22,592 nucleotides of DNA from an uncultured Anaerotruncus sp. (lineage in GTDB: Bacteria; Bacillota; Clostridia; Oscillospirales; Ruminococcaceae), in contig NZ_CABUCJ010000034.1 in assembly GCF_902490045.1 (NCBI RefSeq), positions 1 through 22,592 on the forward strand. The letters run 5' to 3'. Below the pieces are notes generated by a model that was not told the DNA's origin, searched no databases, and worked only from the letters and a program-made list of their open reading frames with translations. Numbering within the stretch: position 1 is the first letter of the stretch; each line of letters begins with the position of its first letter. A program made the position numbers and the translations under genes. Shown here piece by piece: positions 1-7,664 of this stretch.

Positions 1-1
1 T

Positions 2-35
2 CGCCACATATTGCCCGGCCGCGCAATATGTGGCG
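2..35. repeat. 13-bp perfect inverted repeat at the window edge
   Basis: CGCCACATATTGC at 2-14 is the exact reverse complement of 23-35, with an 8-base spacer. It lies inside the bioD reading frame at the extreme left edge. It may be a chance coding palindrome, a real hairpin, or a fold-back artefact at a contig end. Confidence 0.6.
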
Positions 36-464
36 TACCTCTACGAACACGCGGTATCGCCCCACCTCGCGGCGCGGCTGGAGGGCCCGCCGATCACGCG
101 GGAGCGGATCATCGAGCAGTTCTCGCAGGTTGCCGCGCGGTTTGACTATCTCGTCGCCGAGGGGTGCGGGGGCCTCTTCTGCCCGCTTAACGACGGGGAA
201 AAGCCGCTGCTGCTCGGCGACGTGGCCGCGATGCTCGGACTGCCGCTCGTGATCGTCTCCCCGTCGGGGCTCGGGGCGATCAACGCGGCGGTGCTCACGG
301 CAGAATACGCCGCGAAGCTGGGCCTCCCGGTGCTGGCCGGCGTGATGAACGGCTTCGAGGCGGGAAACCCGCTGCACGAGGACAACCGGGTTCAGATCGA
401 GCGGTTCACCGGGCTTCGGACGATCTGCGTCGCGCGGGACGCGCGGACGATCGAGCTGCCCTGA
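3..464 (+). CDS. bioD: Dethiobiotin synthetase (BioD), C-terminal part; 5' end outside the window
   Basis: BioD closes the ureido ring of dethiobiotin from 7,8-diaminopelargonate, CO2 and ATP, the penultimate step of biotin synthesis in the cytoplasm. The frame is open to the left edge, so the N-terminal P-loop half is missing and the GTG at 30 need not be a start. What is visible matches the C-terminal two thirds of BioD: a VSPHLAARLEG segment like the family's SPH.A.. substrate loop, then VAEGCGGLFCPLND (the family's V.VEGAGG...PL motif), then LVIVSPSGLGAINAAVLTAE corresponding to the family's L(G)xINHxxLTxE region. It ends with a normal TGA just before a strong hairpin, and it converges on the ThDP enzyme gene. 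No other biotin gene is visible. Family assignment is confident; the extreme left, inside an inverted repeat, may not be reliable. Confidence 0.88.
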   Translation, partial: ATYCPAAQYVAYLYEHAVSPHLAARLEGPPITRERIIEQFSQVAARFDYLVAEGCGGLFCPLNDGEKPLLLGDVAAMLGLPLVIVSPSGLGAINAAVLTAEYAAKLGLPVLAGVMNGFEAGNPLHEDNRVQIERFTGLRTICVARDARTIELP

Positions 465-490
465 ACGCGGGCGGTTTAACAGCGCAAAAG

Positions 491-526
491 GGCGGGAGCC
501 GGGGCCATTCGGCCCCGGCTCCCGCC
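491..526. terminator. Bidirectional hairpin terminator between bioD and the ThDP enzyme gene
   Basis: A perfect 16-bp GC-rich stem (491-506 with 511-526) closes on a 4-base ATTC loop, 26 bases after the bioD stop and 40 bases after the stop of the minus-strand gene. On the minus strand the stem is followed by CTTTTG; on the plus strand there is no T-run. It fits a terminator mainly for the minus-strand gene, shared by the two convergent genes. Confidence 0.8.
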
Positions 527-566
527 GCAAGGAGTATTTGTCAGTGGTCAGCAGATGTCATGCGGT

Positions 567-2222
567 TTAGAGCGCCTCCGGCCAGACAGTGAAGCTGCCG
601 TCGAGCTTGACCTCGATCATGTAGGGGCCGTCGCTCCTGCGTGCGGCCTCCATGGCGGCGGGGATCTGGCTGGCTTTTGTGACGATGCAGCCGTCAAAGC
701 CGAAAGCCTTGGCGATGCTGAGGTAATCGTAGTCGGGGAACTCCACGCCGATGTAGCGGCCTTCGCCCATCTTGAAGAGCTCCTCCTGCTTGATGTTGCC
801 GAAGGCGGAGTCGTTTACGAGCAGTACAGTGACTGCGAGCTTTTCCCGCGCGATGCTCTCGAGCTCGCCCAGCGTCATGCCCAGCGAGCCGTCACCGATG
901 AGCGCGACGACCTCCCTGTCGGGCGAGGCCTCCTTGCAGCCGAGCGCCGCGCCCAGCGCGAATCCCATGTTACCGTAGTTGACCGGCTTCATGTAGGCGG
1001 TGCCCTTCGGGAAGGTGGTGTAATGGGTCCACGCGCCGGGGTTGCCCGCGTCCACACAGAAGACAGTGTTTTCCCGCAGGGACTTCTCCAGCTCGCGCTG
1101 GAGCGCGATGGGCGGCACGGGAGTACGCTCGGTGTCGGCAATGGGACCGGAGAGTAGCTTTTCCTTCCACGCGGCCTTGCGGGCGAACATCTCATTCCGG
1201 AATTCCGGCGTGCCCGCGAAGCCTTCGAGCGCGGCGAGCAGCTTTTGGAGCGACGCCTTGGCGTCGCCCACGACGCCCGCAGCCACCGGGTACTGGCGAC
1301 CGATCTGCTCGGGGAGAATGTCGAACTGGACAATGTTTTTGGGGGTAATCGACCAGCGGTTGGTGCTGATAGCGGTGAGGGAGGAGCCGATCAGGATGAC
1401 GCAGTCGGCCTCTTCGATGCACGCCTGGGTAATCTGCGTGCCGTGGCGGGAACGGGCCCCCAGAAAGTTTTCAAACGATTCGTCCACCGCGCACATCGCG
1501 TTGTAGGTGCAGACGATAGGCGCGCAAAGCTGTTTGGATAGGCGCGTCACCTCGGCGGCGGCGTGGGACAGCTTGACGCCGTTGCCGATCCAGAGCATTG
1601 GCTTCCTGCTGGCGCGGATGACCCGCGCAGCTGCCTCGATGACAGCGTCGCTCGCGACGCTGTCGAGGCGCACGCAGTAGCTGGCCGGGTCCGCCGGGAC
1701 GTAGGGAGCCTTCTGATTCTCGATGACGTCGCGGTAGAGGTCCACAACCACCGGACCGGGCCGGCCGGTCTTGGCGGTGCGGTAGGCCTCGCGCATAGCC
1801 CAGGGCAGGACGGAGATGTCGCGGACGGGGATATATTTTTTGCAGATGCTGCCGAAGAGCAGCTCATGGTCGCTCTCCTGCGCGTCGCCCCGGCTCGCGT
1901 CGGCAAGCCGGTTCTGGAAGACCAGCGCAATGACCGGGCTGGAATCCCGCAGTGCGCCGCCAAGGCCTGTGATCAGGTTGGTGGCGCCGGGACCGGTTGT
2001 GGCGAGGCAGATGCCCGGCTCGCCGGTCAGCCGTCCCCAGCCGTCCGCCGCTGTGGCGGCGCCGTTCTCATGGCGGGTGTGGACAAAGCGCATCCCCGGG
2101 ACGTCCTGAATGGGATCGGTGACATAGAGGGTTTGCCCCCCGGGGACACCGAATACCACTTTTGCGCCAAACTCTTCCATCACTTTGACGACCAGCTGGC
2201 CGCCTGTATATTGTTTGCTCAT
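567..2222 (-). CDS. Thiamine-diphosphate-dependent enzyme, acetolactate synthase/oxalyl-CoA decarboxylase superfamily
   Basis: This 551-residue protein has the three-domain layout of the acetolactate synthase-like ThDP enzymes. The Pyr domain carries the cofactor-activating glutamate (E52, in RHENGAATAADG) and a TTGPGATN segment near residue 76. The middle domain (about 190-350) has WIGNGV. The PP domain has the GDG...N metal/diphosphate motif (GDGSLGMTLGELE from 443, N470). ATG at 2222 is chosen because GGAGGAGG lies 6-7 bases upstream; an upstream in-frame start at 2264 falls inside the promoter. Members decarboxylate or cleave 2-oxo acids, 2-hydroxyacyl-CoAs or cyclic diketones, and the substrate cannot be read from sequence. 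No small regulatory subunit (IlvN) or other ilv gene is adjacent, so valine/isoleucine synthesis is unlikely. It is last in a catabolic cluster but has its own promoter. Confidence 0.85.
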   Translation of the reverse strand: MSKQYTGGQLVVKVMEEFGAKVVFGVPGGQTLYVTDPIQDVPGMRFVHTRHENGAATAADGWGRLTGEPGICLATTGPGATNLITGLGGALRDSSPVIALVFQNRLADASRGDAQESDHELLFGSICKKYIPVRDISVLPWAMREAYRTAKTGRPGPVVVDLYRDVIENQKAPYVPADPASYCVRLDSVASDAVIEAAARVIRASRKPMLWIGNGVKLSHAAAEVTRLSKQLCAPIVCTYNAMCAVDESFENFLGARSRHGTQITQACIEEADCVILIGSSLTAISTNRWSITPKNIVQFDILPEQIGRQYPVAAGVVGDAKASLQKLLAALEGFAGTPEFRNEMFARKAAWKEKLLSGPIADTERTPVPPIALQRELEKSLRENTVFCVDAGNPGAWTHYTTFPKGTAYMKPVNYGNMGFALGAALGCKEASPDREVVALIGDGSLGMTLGELESIAREKLAVTVLLVNDSAFGNIKQEELFKMGEGRYIGVEFPDYDYLSIAKAFGFDGCIVTKASQIPAAMEAARRSDGPYMIEVKLDGSFTVWPEAL

Positions 2223-2258
2223 GCCGGTTCCTCCTCCGTACAGGATCACAACTATTTG

Positions 2259-2295
2259 ATACAATAATAATACTATTTTGCTTACAAAATGTCAA
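2259..2295 (-). promoter_or_regulatory. Promoter of the ThDP enzyme gene with candidate GntR operator
   Basis: On the minus strand TTGACA (2290-2295) is followed after exactly 17 bases by TATTAT (2267-2272), an almost perfect sigma-A promoter. ATTGTAT (2259-2265) lies immediately after the -10 box, at the expected start site, where a bound repressor would block transcription. The whole gap 2223-2382 is strongly AT-rich compared with the flanking genes. A further GATACAAT copy (ATACAAT 2375-2381) lies just beyond the kinase stop. No terminator-like hairpin was recognised in this gap, so some read-through from the kinase is possible. Confidence 0.72.
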
Positions 2296-2382
2296 TTATA
2301 TATATTTTATTTTCTAAATCTTTGGCAAAAGGGCAAAAAATAACATCCTGATTAACAGGAATAATATAATAAAGATACAATT

Positions 2383-3834
2383 TTAGCAAAGGTTCTGGAA
2401 AGCTCCGCCGTCGTAAAGGGCTGCCATTGCCTCGTGGTCCGCGAGAAAACGCTGATAGAGTGCGTCGTACCGCGCTGCGGTCTGGGGGCGCGGCGCGAAT
2501 TCGGCTTCGACACCCGGACGGGGCAGTTCGGAGAGGCTGGTCCCTGCCGCCTGCATGGCCAGCATGCATGCCCCGGCAAGGGAGGCCTCCTTGACCGCTG
2601 CCCGGAAGACGGGGAGGCCCAGCACGTCCGCCTTCATCTGGAGCCAAACGCTGCTGGCCGCGCCGCCGCCGATGGCGAGTACCCGCCGGGCGGCCAAGCC
2701 GTTTTCTCGCACGAGGTCGAGGACGCGCCGGTTGGCGTAACAGTTGGCCTCCATTATCGCCCGGTGGAGATGCTCCGCCCGGTGGCAGGAGCGCAGTCCC
2801 CGCACCGTCCCCTCCACTGCGGGCCGCCAGAAAGGGGTGCGTTCCCCTGCGAGCGTCGGCAGGAAGGTGACTCCCTCGCTGCCCGGCGGGACCGCATCGG
2901 CCAGCGCGTCCAGCTCCGGGAGCGGACGGCTTCCCCCCAGCAGGTCGCGGGAAAACCAGTCGAGTGCGCCGCCATACATGCCCATCGGTCCGCCGATGAG
3001 CCAGCGTCCGGCCGCGACGTGGGGATTTACGAGCAGCCGCCGGGTGCGGTCCCCGCAGGGGTGCGCCTGCACGGCGAAAAAGACGTCGGTGGTGCCCATC
3101 ACGCTTACGACATCCCCTTCCTCCAGGCCGCCCGCGCCGAGGATCCCGGTGGAGCCGTCGACGCTTCCTACCGCGACCGGCGGGGCCTGTTGGAGCCCTA
3201 GCTCGCGGCAGAGGGCGGGGGAGAGGGGCGCGAGCGCCGCGCCGGGGACGGACAGGGGCGGCAGCTTTTCCCGATCGAGCTCCAGGGCTTCGATGGCACG
3301 GGTGCTCCAGCGGCCCGCCTCCACGTCGTACAGCAAAGTGTAGGCCGCCGTGGTGGCGTCGGTGGTGAACACGCCCGTCAGTTTGCCGTTGATAAAATCC
3401 TTGAGGGAGAGGAAGGCCGCTGTCCGCCCGTAGGTTTCCGGATCGCAGGCCTTTATCCGCGCAAATTGGAAGCAACCCGACTCGGGGGCGGGGGCGCGGC
3501 GGCAGACCCGGTAGACCTCCTCCGCGTCCCAACGGGAGGCCGTGAACTTCTCCGGACAGGCGTGCATATAGGTGAAGCAGGGGGTGACGGCGTTTCCGCA
3601 TGCGTCCGCCCCCACCCAGCCGAGCAGGGCGGAGGCCGCCACGCCCGCCAGTTCCCCTGCGCCGGAGGCCGCAGCCCTCATAAGCCCGCGCAGCAAAGCC
3701 CACTCCGCCTCCGCGTCGAAGAGGGCGGGCGCGGTGCGCCTGGCCGTCTCGAGGCGGAGGATGCGGAGGGTTTCATCGATGAGCGCCGCCCGGACCGAGC
3801 TGGTGCCCACGTCGAGGATCAGGTATTGTCTCAT
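2383..3834 (-). CDS. FGGY-family carbohydrate kinase (xylulokinase-like)
   Basis: The 483-residue protein belongs to the FGGY sugar/polyol kinases, which transfer the ATP gamma-phosphate to a ketose, polyol or related hydroxy compound. Seen: the N-terminal phosphate-binding loop LDVGTSSVRAALID (about 7-20), the catalytic-base region VGSVDGSTG with D226, a VMGTTD segment near 245-250, and the C-terminal adenine-binding IGGGAASSVWLQMKADVL near 390. Length is normal for the family. ATG at 3834 has AGGA about 8 bases upstream and starts 11 bases after the gntR stop, so the two genes form a unit. FGGY substrates are set by a few residues and cannot be inferred here. The ThDP enzyme follows after an AT-rich promoter gap. 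The kinase suggests that the degraded compound, or a product of it, carries free hydroxyls. Confidence 0.88.
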   Translation of the reverse strand: MRQYLILDVGTSSVRAALIDETLRILRLETARRTAPALFDAEAEWALLRGLMRAAASGAGELAGVAASALLGWVGADACGNAVTPCFTYMHACPEKFTASRWDAEEVYRVCRRAPAPESGCFQFARIKACDPETYGRTAAFLSLKDFINGKLTGVFTTDATTAAYTLLYDVEAGRWSTRAIEALELDREKLPPLSVPGAALAPLSPALCRELGLQQAPPVAVGSVDGSTGILGAGGLEEGDVVSVMGTTDVFFAVQAHPCGDRTRRLLVNPHVAAGRWLIGGPMGMYGGALDWFSRDLLGGSRPLPELDALADAVPPGSEGVTFLPTLAGERTPFWRPAVEGTVRGLRSCHRAEHLHRAIMEANCYANRRVLDLVRENGLAARRVLAIGGGAASSVWLQMKADVLGLPVFRAAVKEASLAGACMLAMQAAGTSLSELPRPGVEAEFAPRPQTAARYDALYQRFLADHEAMAALYDGGAFQNLC

Positions 3835-3845
3835 GGATGGTTTTC

Positions 3846-4571
3846 CTAACGGCGCAAGGTCATGGACAGTTTGTAGCGGTTGGCCACATAAAGGCTATCC
3901 GAATACTCGATGCACGCGCCGCTGTCGAGAAAGGTGGTGCGGCTGACCTGCAGCATGCAGGAGAGCTCAGCCAGCTCGAGCAGCGCGGCGACCCGGTAGT
4001 CTGCCATACGGGCCTGGATCTCCTGCATCGCGTCCAGAATCTTGAGGCCGTATTCCTTTTCAATAATTTCGTAGAGGGAGGTGTTCACCAGCTTCTGCAC
4101 GTCCAGGTCGGGGCAGAGCCGTACTGGCAGGTAGAGCAGCTGGTAGCAGAGGGGCTTGCCGTTCGCGTAACGGAGCCGCTCGATCTTGTAGAGGCTCTCC
4201 TCGGGGGAAAGCTTCATCGCTTCGCCCACCTTTCCCTCGGCCCGCACGATTTCGGTGTCGAGGATAAAGGAGGAGCATTTGATGCCCGCCGCCGAAAGCT
4301 GCTCCTTGAGCCCGCCCAGCCTGTTGAGGCTGCGGGGCACCGATTCGCATACGACGCGCGCGGTCTTGCCGTGGCCGCGCTCGAGCACGCCCTCGTCGAT
4401 CAGCTCCTTGATCGAGCGGCGGATCGTGACGCGGCTCGCCCCGTACTCCTCGCACAGGCTGTTCTCGGTCGGGAGCACGTCTCCCGGTCGGTAGACGCCG
4501 GTATTCACCTTGTTCTTGATGCTTTCTTTGATCGTAAAATACAGCGGACGCTTGCTTACCTGCGTTTCCAT
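3846..4571 (-). CDS. GntR-family transcriptional regulator, HutC subfamily (UTRA domain)
   Basis: A 241-residue regulator. The N-terminal winged helix-turn-helix (about 5-70) has the classic GntR pattern: YRPGDVLPTENSLCEEYG, then SRVTIRRSIKELIDEGVLERGHGKTARV. The C-terminal UTRA ligand-binding domain (about 85-235) includes YKIERLRYANGKPLCYQ and the terminal FLDSGACIEYSDSLYVANRYKL. UTRA regulators are usually repressors released by a pathway metabolite, often a sugar phosphate or carboxylate. ATG at 4571 is preferred over an ATG six bases upstream because AGGAG lies 8 bases before it; a longer N-terminus would begin in untranslated promoter sequence. It sits in the middle of the catabolic cluster, has its own promoter flanked by candidate operators, and is followed by the kinase. 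It is the natural regulator of the cluster. Confidence 0.9.
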   Translation of the reverse strand: METQVSKRPLYFTIKESIKNKVNTGVYRPGDVLPTENSLCEEYGASRVTIRRSIKELIDEGVLERGHGKTARVVCESVPRSLNRLGGLKEQLSAAGIKCSSFILDTEIVRAEGKVGEAMKLSPEESLYKIERLRYANGKPLCYQLLYLPVRLCPDLDVQKLVNTSLYEIIEKEYGLKILDAMQEIQARMADYRVAALLELAELSCMLQVSRTTFLDSGACIEYSDSLYVANRYKLSMTLRR

Positions 4572-4612
4572 CCTCATCGCTCCTGTCTCTGGCGGATTCG
4601 CCTGCCCCCGGC

Positions 4613-4641
4613 AATACAAAAAAGGAAGATCGTATTGTATT
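4613..4641. promoter_or_regulatory. Candidate operator upstream of the GntR regulator (inverted repeat)
   Basis: AATACAA (4613-4619) and TTGTATT (4635-4641) form an inverted repeat in the leader of the gntR gene, downstream of its promoter. The core ATTGTAT (4634-4640) recurs in the promoters at 2259 and 10661. TTGTAT/ATACAA half-sites resemble operators of HutC-family regulators such as TreR. Autoregulation is inferred, not shown. Confidence 0.55.
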
Positions 4642-4664
4642 GGCCGTGGGGATATTATATTTAG

Positions 4665-4673
4665 ATTATACCA
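4665..4673 (-). promoter_or_regulatory. Extended -10 promoter of gntR-kinase
   Basis: The minus strand reads TGGTATAAT (4665-4673), a perfect -10 with the TGn extension, in the AT-rich 170-base gap between gctB-like and gntR. No good -35 is seen at 17 bases, which is normal for extended -10 promoters. Transcription would start near 4658, giving a leader of about 85 bases that contains the inverted-repeat operator. Confidence 0.6.
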
Positions 4674-4741
4674 TATTTTTGGGGATTTCCCATACAAAAC
4701 TGGGGCGAAAAGGAAATTTCCGGCAGTCCGGCGCGGGAGAG

Positions 4742-5560
4742 TCAGGATTTCCCGAGAAAGATGCCGTTGGGGTCCGCCTGCTCGCGCAGGATACGCAGCT
4801 CCTCGTCAGTCGGTTCGGGCGTCGTGGGGATGTCGTCCGCGATGTTGGGGATGGAAAAGCCGGTGCTGTCGACAACCTCCTGCTTGGAGACGCCCGGGTG
4901 GATCGATTTGAGGCAGATGATCCCCTCCTCGTCGAAGTAGAAAATGCATTTCGGCGTATAGATGTATTTTGGCCCCCCGCCGGTAAAGCCGAGCTTCCTG
5001 CGGCCCTCGGCCCCGCCTGGCCAGCCCACGCCGGAGATGTAGTCGACCTTTTCGACAAAGCTGCGGCGCTCGTGGTTCGGCATCATGATGTATTCGCGGC
5101 CGAAGCAGGAGAAATGCTCTGGCAGGAAGATCGGCCCAACCAGCTCCACCTTGGGACGGCGCACGTCGCCGATGCAGGTGCTGTTGAGGTTGCCCTCACG
5201 GTCCACCTGCACGCCGCTGCCGAAGCCGAAACTGATGTCTCCCGCCCTGTGGTGCCACTGCTCCGGCCAGCCGGGCATCTGCGCCTCGCTGGGCAGGTCG
5301 ACCAGCACCTGCTCGTACTCCGATTCGGGGAGGGTATGTAGCTTTGCGACATCGGGGTTGAAGTAGACCCCCGACAGCAGGATGGTCAGGTTGGGGGCGT
5401 GGGTGCGCTGGGCCAGCTCCATGGCGGCCATCGGGATGCAGGTGATGTAGGTGGTGGCGGCCTTGCCGGTGGCAAGGCCGGTGAAGCCAACCTCGCCGTC
5501 CTCGATCGTATGGGCGAGGTCGACCGCCAAAAGCTCTTCCAAAGTATAGCGTCCGCTCAT
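4742..5560 (-). CDS. CoA-transferase superfamily beta subunit (GctB/IpdB-like) without the catalytic glutamate
   Basis: A 272-residue class I CoA-transferase-family subunit. Recognisable family blocks are GKAATTY.. near 32, QRTHAPNLT near 50-58, GSGVQVDREGNLNSTCIGD near 125-143, a KVDYISGVGW segment, IHPGVSKQEVVDSTGF and a C-terminal PTDEELRILREQADP. In glutaconate CoA-transferase B the catalytic glutamate sits in APDCHIIVESG; here the equivalent stretch is APNLTILLSGV, one residue shorter and with no glutamate. From memory, the same loss is known in IpdB of the steroid-ring hydrolase IpdAB, and the HPGV segment also resembles IpdB. A hydrolytic or thiolytic role with the A subunit is therefore at least as likely as CoA transfer. 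The start ATG overlaps the A-subunit stop as ATGA, indicating translational coupling and a fixed subunit ratio. It is the last gene of the dctP operon. Confidence 0.85.
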   Translation of the reverse strand: MSGRYTLEELLAVDLAHTIEDGEVGFTGLATGKAATTYITCIPMAAMELAQRTHAPNLTILLSGVYFNPDVAKLHTLPESEYEQVLVDLPSEAQMPGWPEQWHHRAGDISFGFGSGVQVDREGNLNSTCIGDVRRPKVELVGPIFLPEHFSCFGREYIMMPNHERRSFVEKVDYISGVGWPGGAEGRRKLGFTGGGPKYIYTPKCIFYFDEEGIICLKSIHPGVSKQEVVDSTGFSIPNIADDIPTTPEPTDEELRILREQADPNGIFLGKS

Positions 5561-6465
5561 CGATACCCGCTCCTTTCCAGCGCCTTTACCTGCTCGGTTC
5601 CCACAAGCTCCAGATACTGCGCGAAACTGCTTACGCCGTAGACGTATTTGTCGAGGTATTCCTGGAAGCCCTCCTCGGTCTGGCAGGCGTCCGCGTAGAG
5701 CTGCAAATGCAGCTCATCGGTCGCGACCACATCGAGGTCCATCGTCGGGTGGCTTCCATGGGGCACGTGGGTGACCGAAAGGGTGCGGAAGGAGGGCACG
5801 GTGGTGCTCTGCGGGCTGCGCATGATCTCCTCGGTGTCCACGAGGTGCTCCACCGTGGCGATCACCCGCTTGCACGCCCGCGAAACGGTGATGTCCACCG
5901 ACTGCGGATTCATGCGGCGGGGCTGGGTCTGCAGGTTCCCCCATTTGTCCCCCTTCCACATGTGGATGAGTGCCACGTCGGGGTCCGCCGCGGGCACTGC
6001 CCACATCTGCCGCCCGGTGACAGGGTCGGGGAAGGGGATAATCTTATCGTTGTACTTCACAATGTCGCTGCCGCCCAGCAGGTAGGTTGGCCAGAAAGAG
6101 AGGCCCTCCTGGCTGGCGCGGAAGCGGTCCCAGCTGATGAGCTCAGGAAAGTGCGTGATTTTGAGGGCGCCCGCCTGCGCTGCGCGGCGGAAATTCTTTG
6201 CGAGGCCGAACTTTTCGAGCCCCATGTAGCTGGTTTCCACAGCGTCGACGCAGCCCGCGCCGACCAGCATGTCTACCTCGATCGAATTGGCCACTCCGAC
6301 GATGGTGAGGTGCCGCAGCCTCGCCCGGATGATCTCATGGGTCAAGGCCATGGCCTTGTTGTAGACGGCAAAGCCGCCGAACGCGACCCGGTCGCCGTCG
6401 TGGATCTGCTTTACGGCATCCGAAGGGCCGCAAAGTTTTACTGTGCGCTCCGCCAAAATGCTCAC
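5557..6465 (-). CDS. CoA-transferase superfamily alpha subunit (GctA/IpdA-like)
   Basis: About 302 residues, partner of the adjacent B subunit. Family features: DGDRVAFGGF near 23-32, the THEIIRARLRHLTIVG segment, a FWPTYLLGGSD block near 124-133, and DVALIHMWKGDKWGN, corresponding to the usual DVAIIHA..aD..GN. E108 (HFPELISW) aligns without gaps to the acidic segment containing the essential glutamate of IpdA in a by-eye comparison with a remembered sequence, so that link needs checking. The GTG start at 6465 overlaps the caiB-like stop as GTGA and has AGGA 4 bases upstream. TTG at 6456, 8 bases after AAGGAG, is a real alternative that removes three residues. Upstream extension of this frame into caiB is a shadow. 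Overlaps at both ends show a tight operon. Confidence 0.86.
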   Translation of the reverse strand: MSILAERTVKLCGPSDAVKQIHDGDRVAFGGFAVYNKAMALTHEIIRARLRHLTIVGVANSIEVDMLVGAGCVDAVETSYMGLEKFGLAKNFRRAAQAGALKITHFPELISWDRFRASQEGLSFWPTYLLGGSDIVKYNDKIIPFPDPVTGRQMWAVPAADPDVALIHMWKGDKWGNLQTQPRRMNPQSVDITVSRACKRVIATVEHLVDTEEIMRSPQSTTVPSFRTLSVTHVPHGSHPTMDLDVVATDELHLQLYADACQTEEGFQEYLDKYVYGVSSFAQYLELVGTEQVKALERSGYR

Positions 6466-7628
6466 TCCTTCCTGTCGGTTTCGCTGCCCAGCCAGTCCCG
6501 CAGGACCTCTTCGGTGTGCTGACCCAGCGTGGGCGCGGGACGGCTCAGGTCGAGCTCGCTCTCCGAAAAATCGAAGGGCGCGCCCATCATCGTCATCTCC
6601 CCCATGACCGGGTGCCGGAGCTTCACGAGCTTGCCCCTGTGGTGGAGCTGGGGATTTTCCGCCACGTCCCGGAGGTTCTCCACCTTGGCCGAGACGATGC
6701 CCGCCGCGTCGAGGATGTTCCGCAGTTCGTCCAGCTCGTGGGAGGCCACCCACTCGGCGACGATCTCCTCGATCTCGGCCGCGTGTTCGAAGCGGACCTC
6801 CTGCTTGGCGAACCGTTCGTCCTCCAGCAACCATTCCATCTCCATGGCCTTCACGAGCCGCAAAAAGTGGGACTGGTTTCCGGCGATGATCATCAGCACC
6901 TCGCCGTCCTTCGTCCGAAAGCAGTTGCCCGGTGCGGTGTAGCGGTCCCGGTTGCCGACGCGGCCGGTGACGTGGCCGGTTGCACAGTAGTCGGGAATGC
7001 CGGTCAGCAGCAGGGAGGCGGCGCATTCGAGCAGGGAGAGCCGGATGTGCTGGCCCCGCCCGGTCGAATGGCGCACATGCAGCGCGGAGAGCGCCGCTAC
7101 CGCCGCGTAAAGGGCGGTCGCGTAGTCGACCGCGTAGGTGCCGTACATCATCGGCATGCCGTCCGGCTCGCCGGTGATCGACATCAGCCCGCTCATCGCC
7201 TGCACCGCCGCGTCGAAGCCGGGCTTGTCCCTGTAGGGGCCGTCCGCCCCGAAGCCGGTGATGCTCACCATGATGAGGCCGGGGTTGTGTTTTTTCAGTT
7301 CATCGTAGTCGAGCCCCATCTTTTCGATGGTGCCCGCCTTGAAGTTTTCGATCAGCACGTCGGCCCGGCAGGCCAGCCGGAAGAGCTTCTCCCGGCCTTC
7401 TTCGCTGCGGAAATCGAGCTCGATACCGCGCTTGTTCCGGTTGACGGCGAAGGTGTAGAGGCTCTCCCCCTTCACAAAGGGGGGGAGCACGCGGGTGTCG
7501 TCCCCGCTGCCCGCCTTCTCCGCCTTCACGACGTCGGCGCCGAGGTCTCCCAGCACCATACCGCAGTAGGGTCCGGAGATGAAGCGGGAGAGGTCGAGGA
7601 CCCGGATCCCTTCGAGGGGTGCGTTCAT
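6462..7628 (-). CDS. CaiB/BaiF (type III) CoA-transferase
   Basis: A 388-residue family III CoA-transferase of the formyl-CoA:oxalate/CaiB/BaiF type, which moves CoA between carboxylic acids through an aspartyl-CoA mixed anhydride. Seen: GIRVLDLSRFISGPYCGMVL at the N-terminus, GADVVKAEK near 30-38, the N-R-N-K-R-G-I-E-L-D block near 63-72, VLIENFKAGTIEKMGL near 91-106, and the catalytic aspartate D168 in GTYAVDYATALYA, aligning with Asp169 of formyl-CoA transferase. The C-terminal RPAPTLGQHTEEVL tail is typical. ATG at 7628 is chosen because AAGGA lies 8 bases upstream; a start 7 codons earlier has no such site. It follows dctM by 36 bases and overlaps gctA-like, so it most simply activates the acid imported by the TRAP system. 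The acid itself is unknown. Confidence 0.9.
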   Translation of the reverse strand: MNAPLEGIRVLDLSRFISGPYCGMVLGDLGADVVKAEKAGSGDDTRVLPPFVKGESLYTFAVNRNKRGIELDFRSEEGREKLFRLACRADVLIENFKAGTIEKMGLDYDELKKHNPGLIMVSITGFGADGPYRDKPGFDAAVQAMSGLMSITGEPDGMPMMYGTYAVDYATALYAAVAALSALHVRHSTGRGQHIRLSLLECAASLLLTGIPDYCATGHVTGRVGNRDRYTAPGNCFRTKDGEVLMIIAGNQSHFLRLVKAMEMEWLLEDERFAKQEVRFEHAAEIEEIVAEWVASHELDELRNILDAAGIVSAKVENLRDVAENPQLHHRGKLVKLRHPVMGEMTMMGAPFDFSESELDLSRPAPTLGQHTEEVLRDWLGSETDRKE

Positions 7629-7664
7629 AGGTTCATTCCTTCTTTGCATCGTTTTCGCCCGAGG

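Noticed and set aside
567..2222. Naming the ThDP gene ilvB (acetolactate synthase)
   Set aside because: No ilvN or other branched-chain gene is adjacent, and the context is catabolic with CoA enzymes. Superfamily similarity alone does not fix the reaction.
2282..3703. A 473-codon minus-strand frame overlapping the FGGY kinase
   Set aside because: It is an alternative frame on the same strand as a kinase with intact motifs; its translation is Arg/Gly/Pro-rich low complexity and its end runs into the AT-rich promoter.
6466..7026. N-terminal extension of the GctA-like frame upstream into the CaiB-like gene
   Set aside because: The extra residues are Arg/Gly-rich shadow of caiB. The family N-terminus begins at about 6465, where the GTGA overlap lies.
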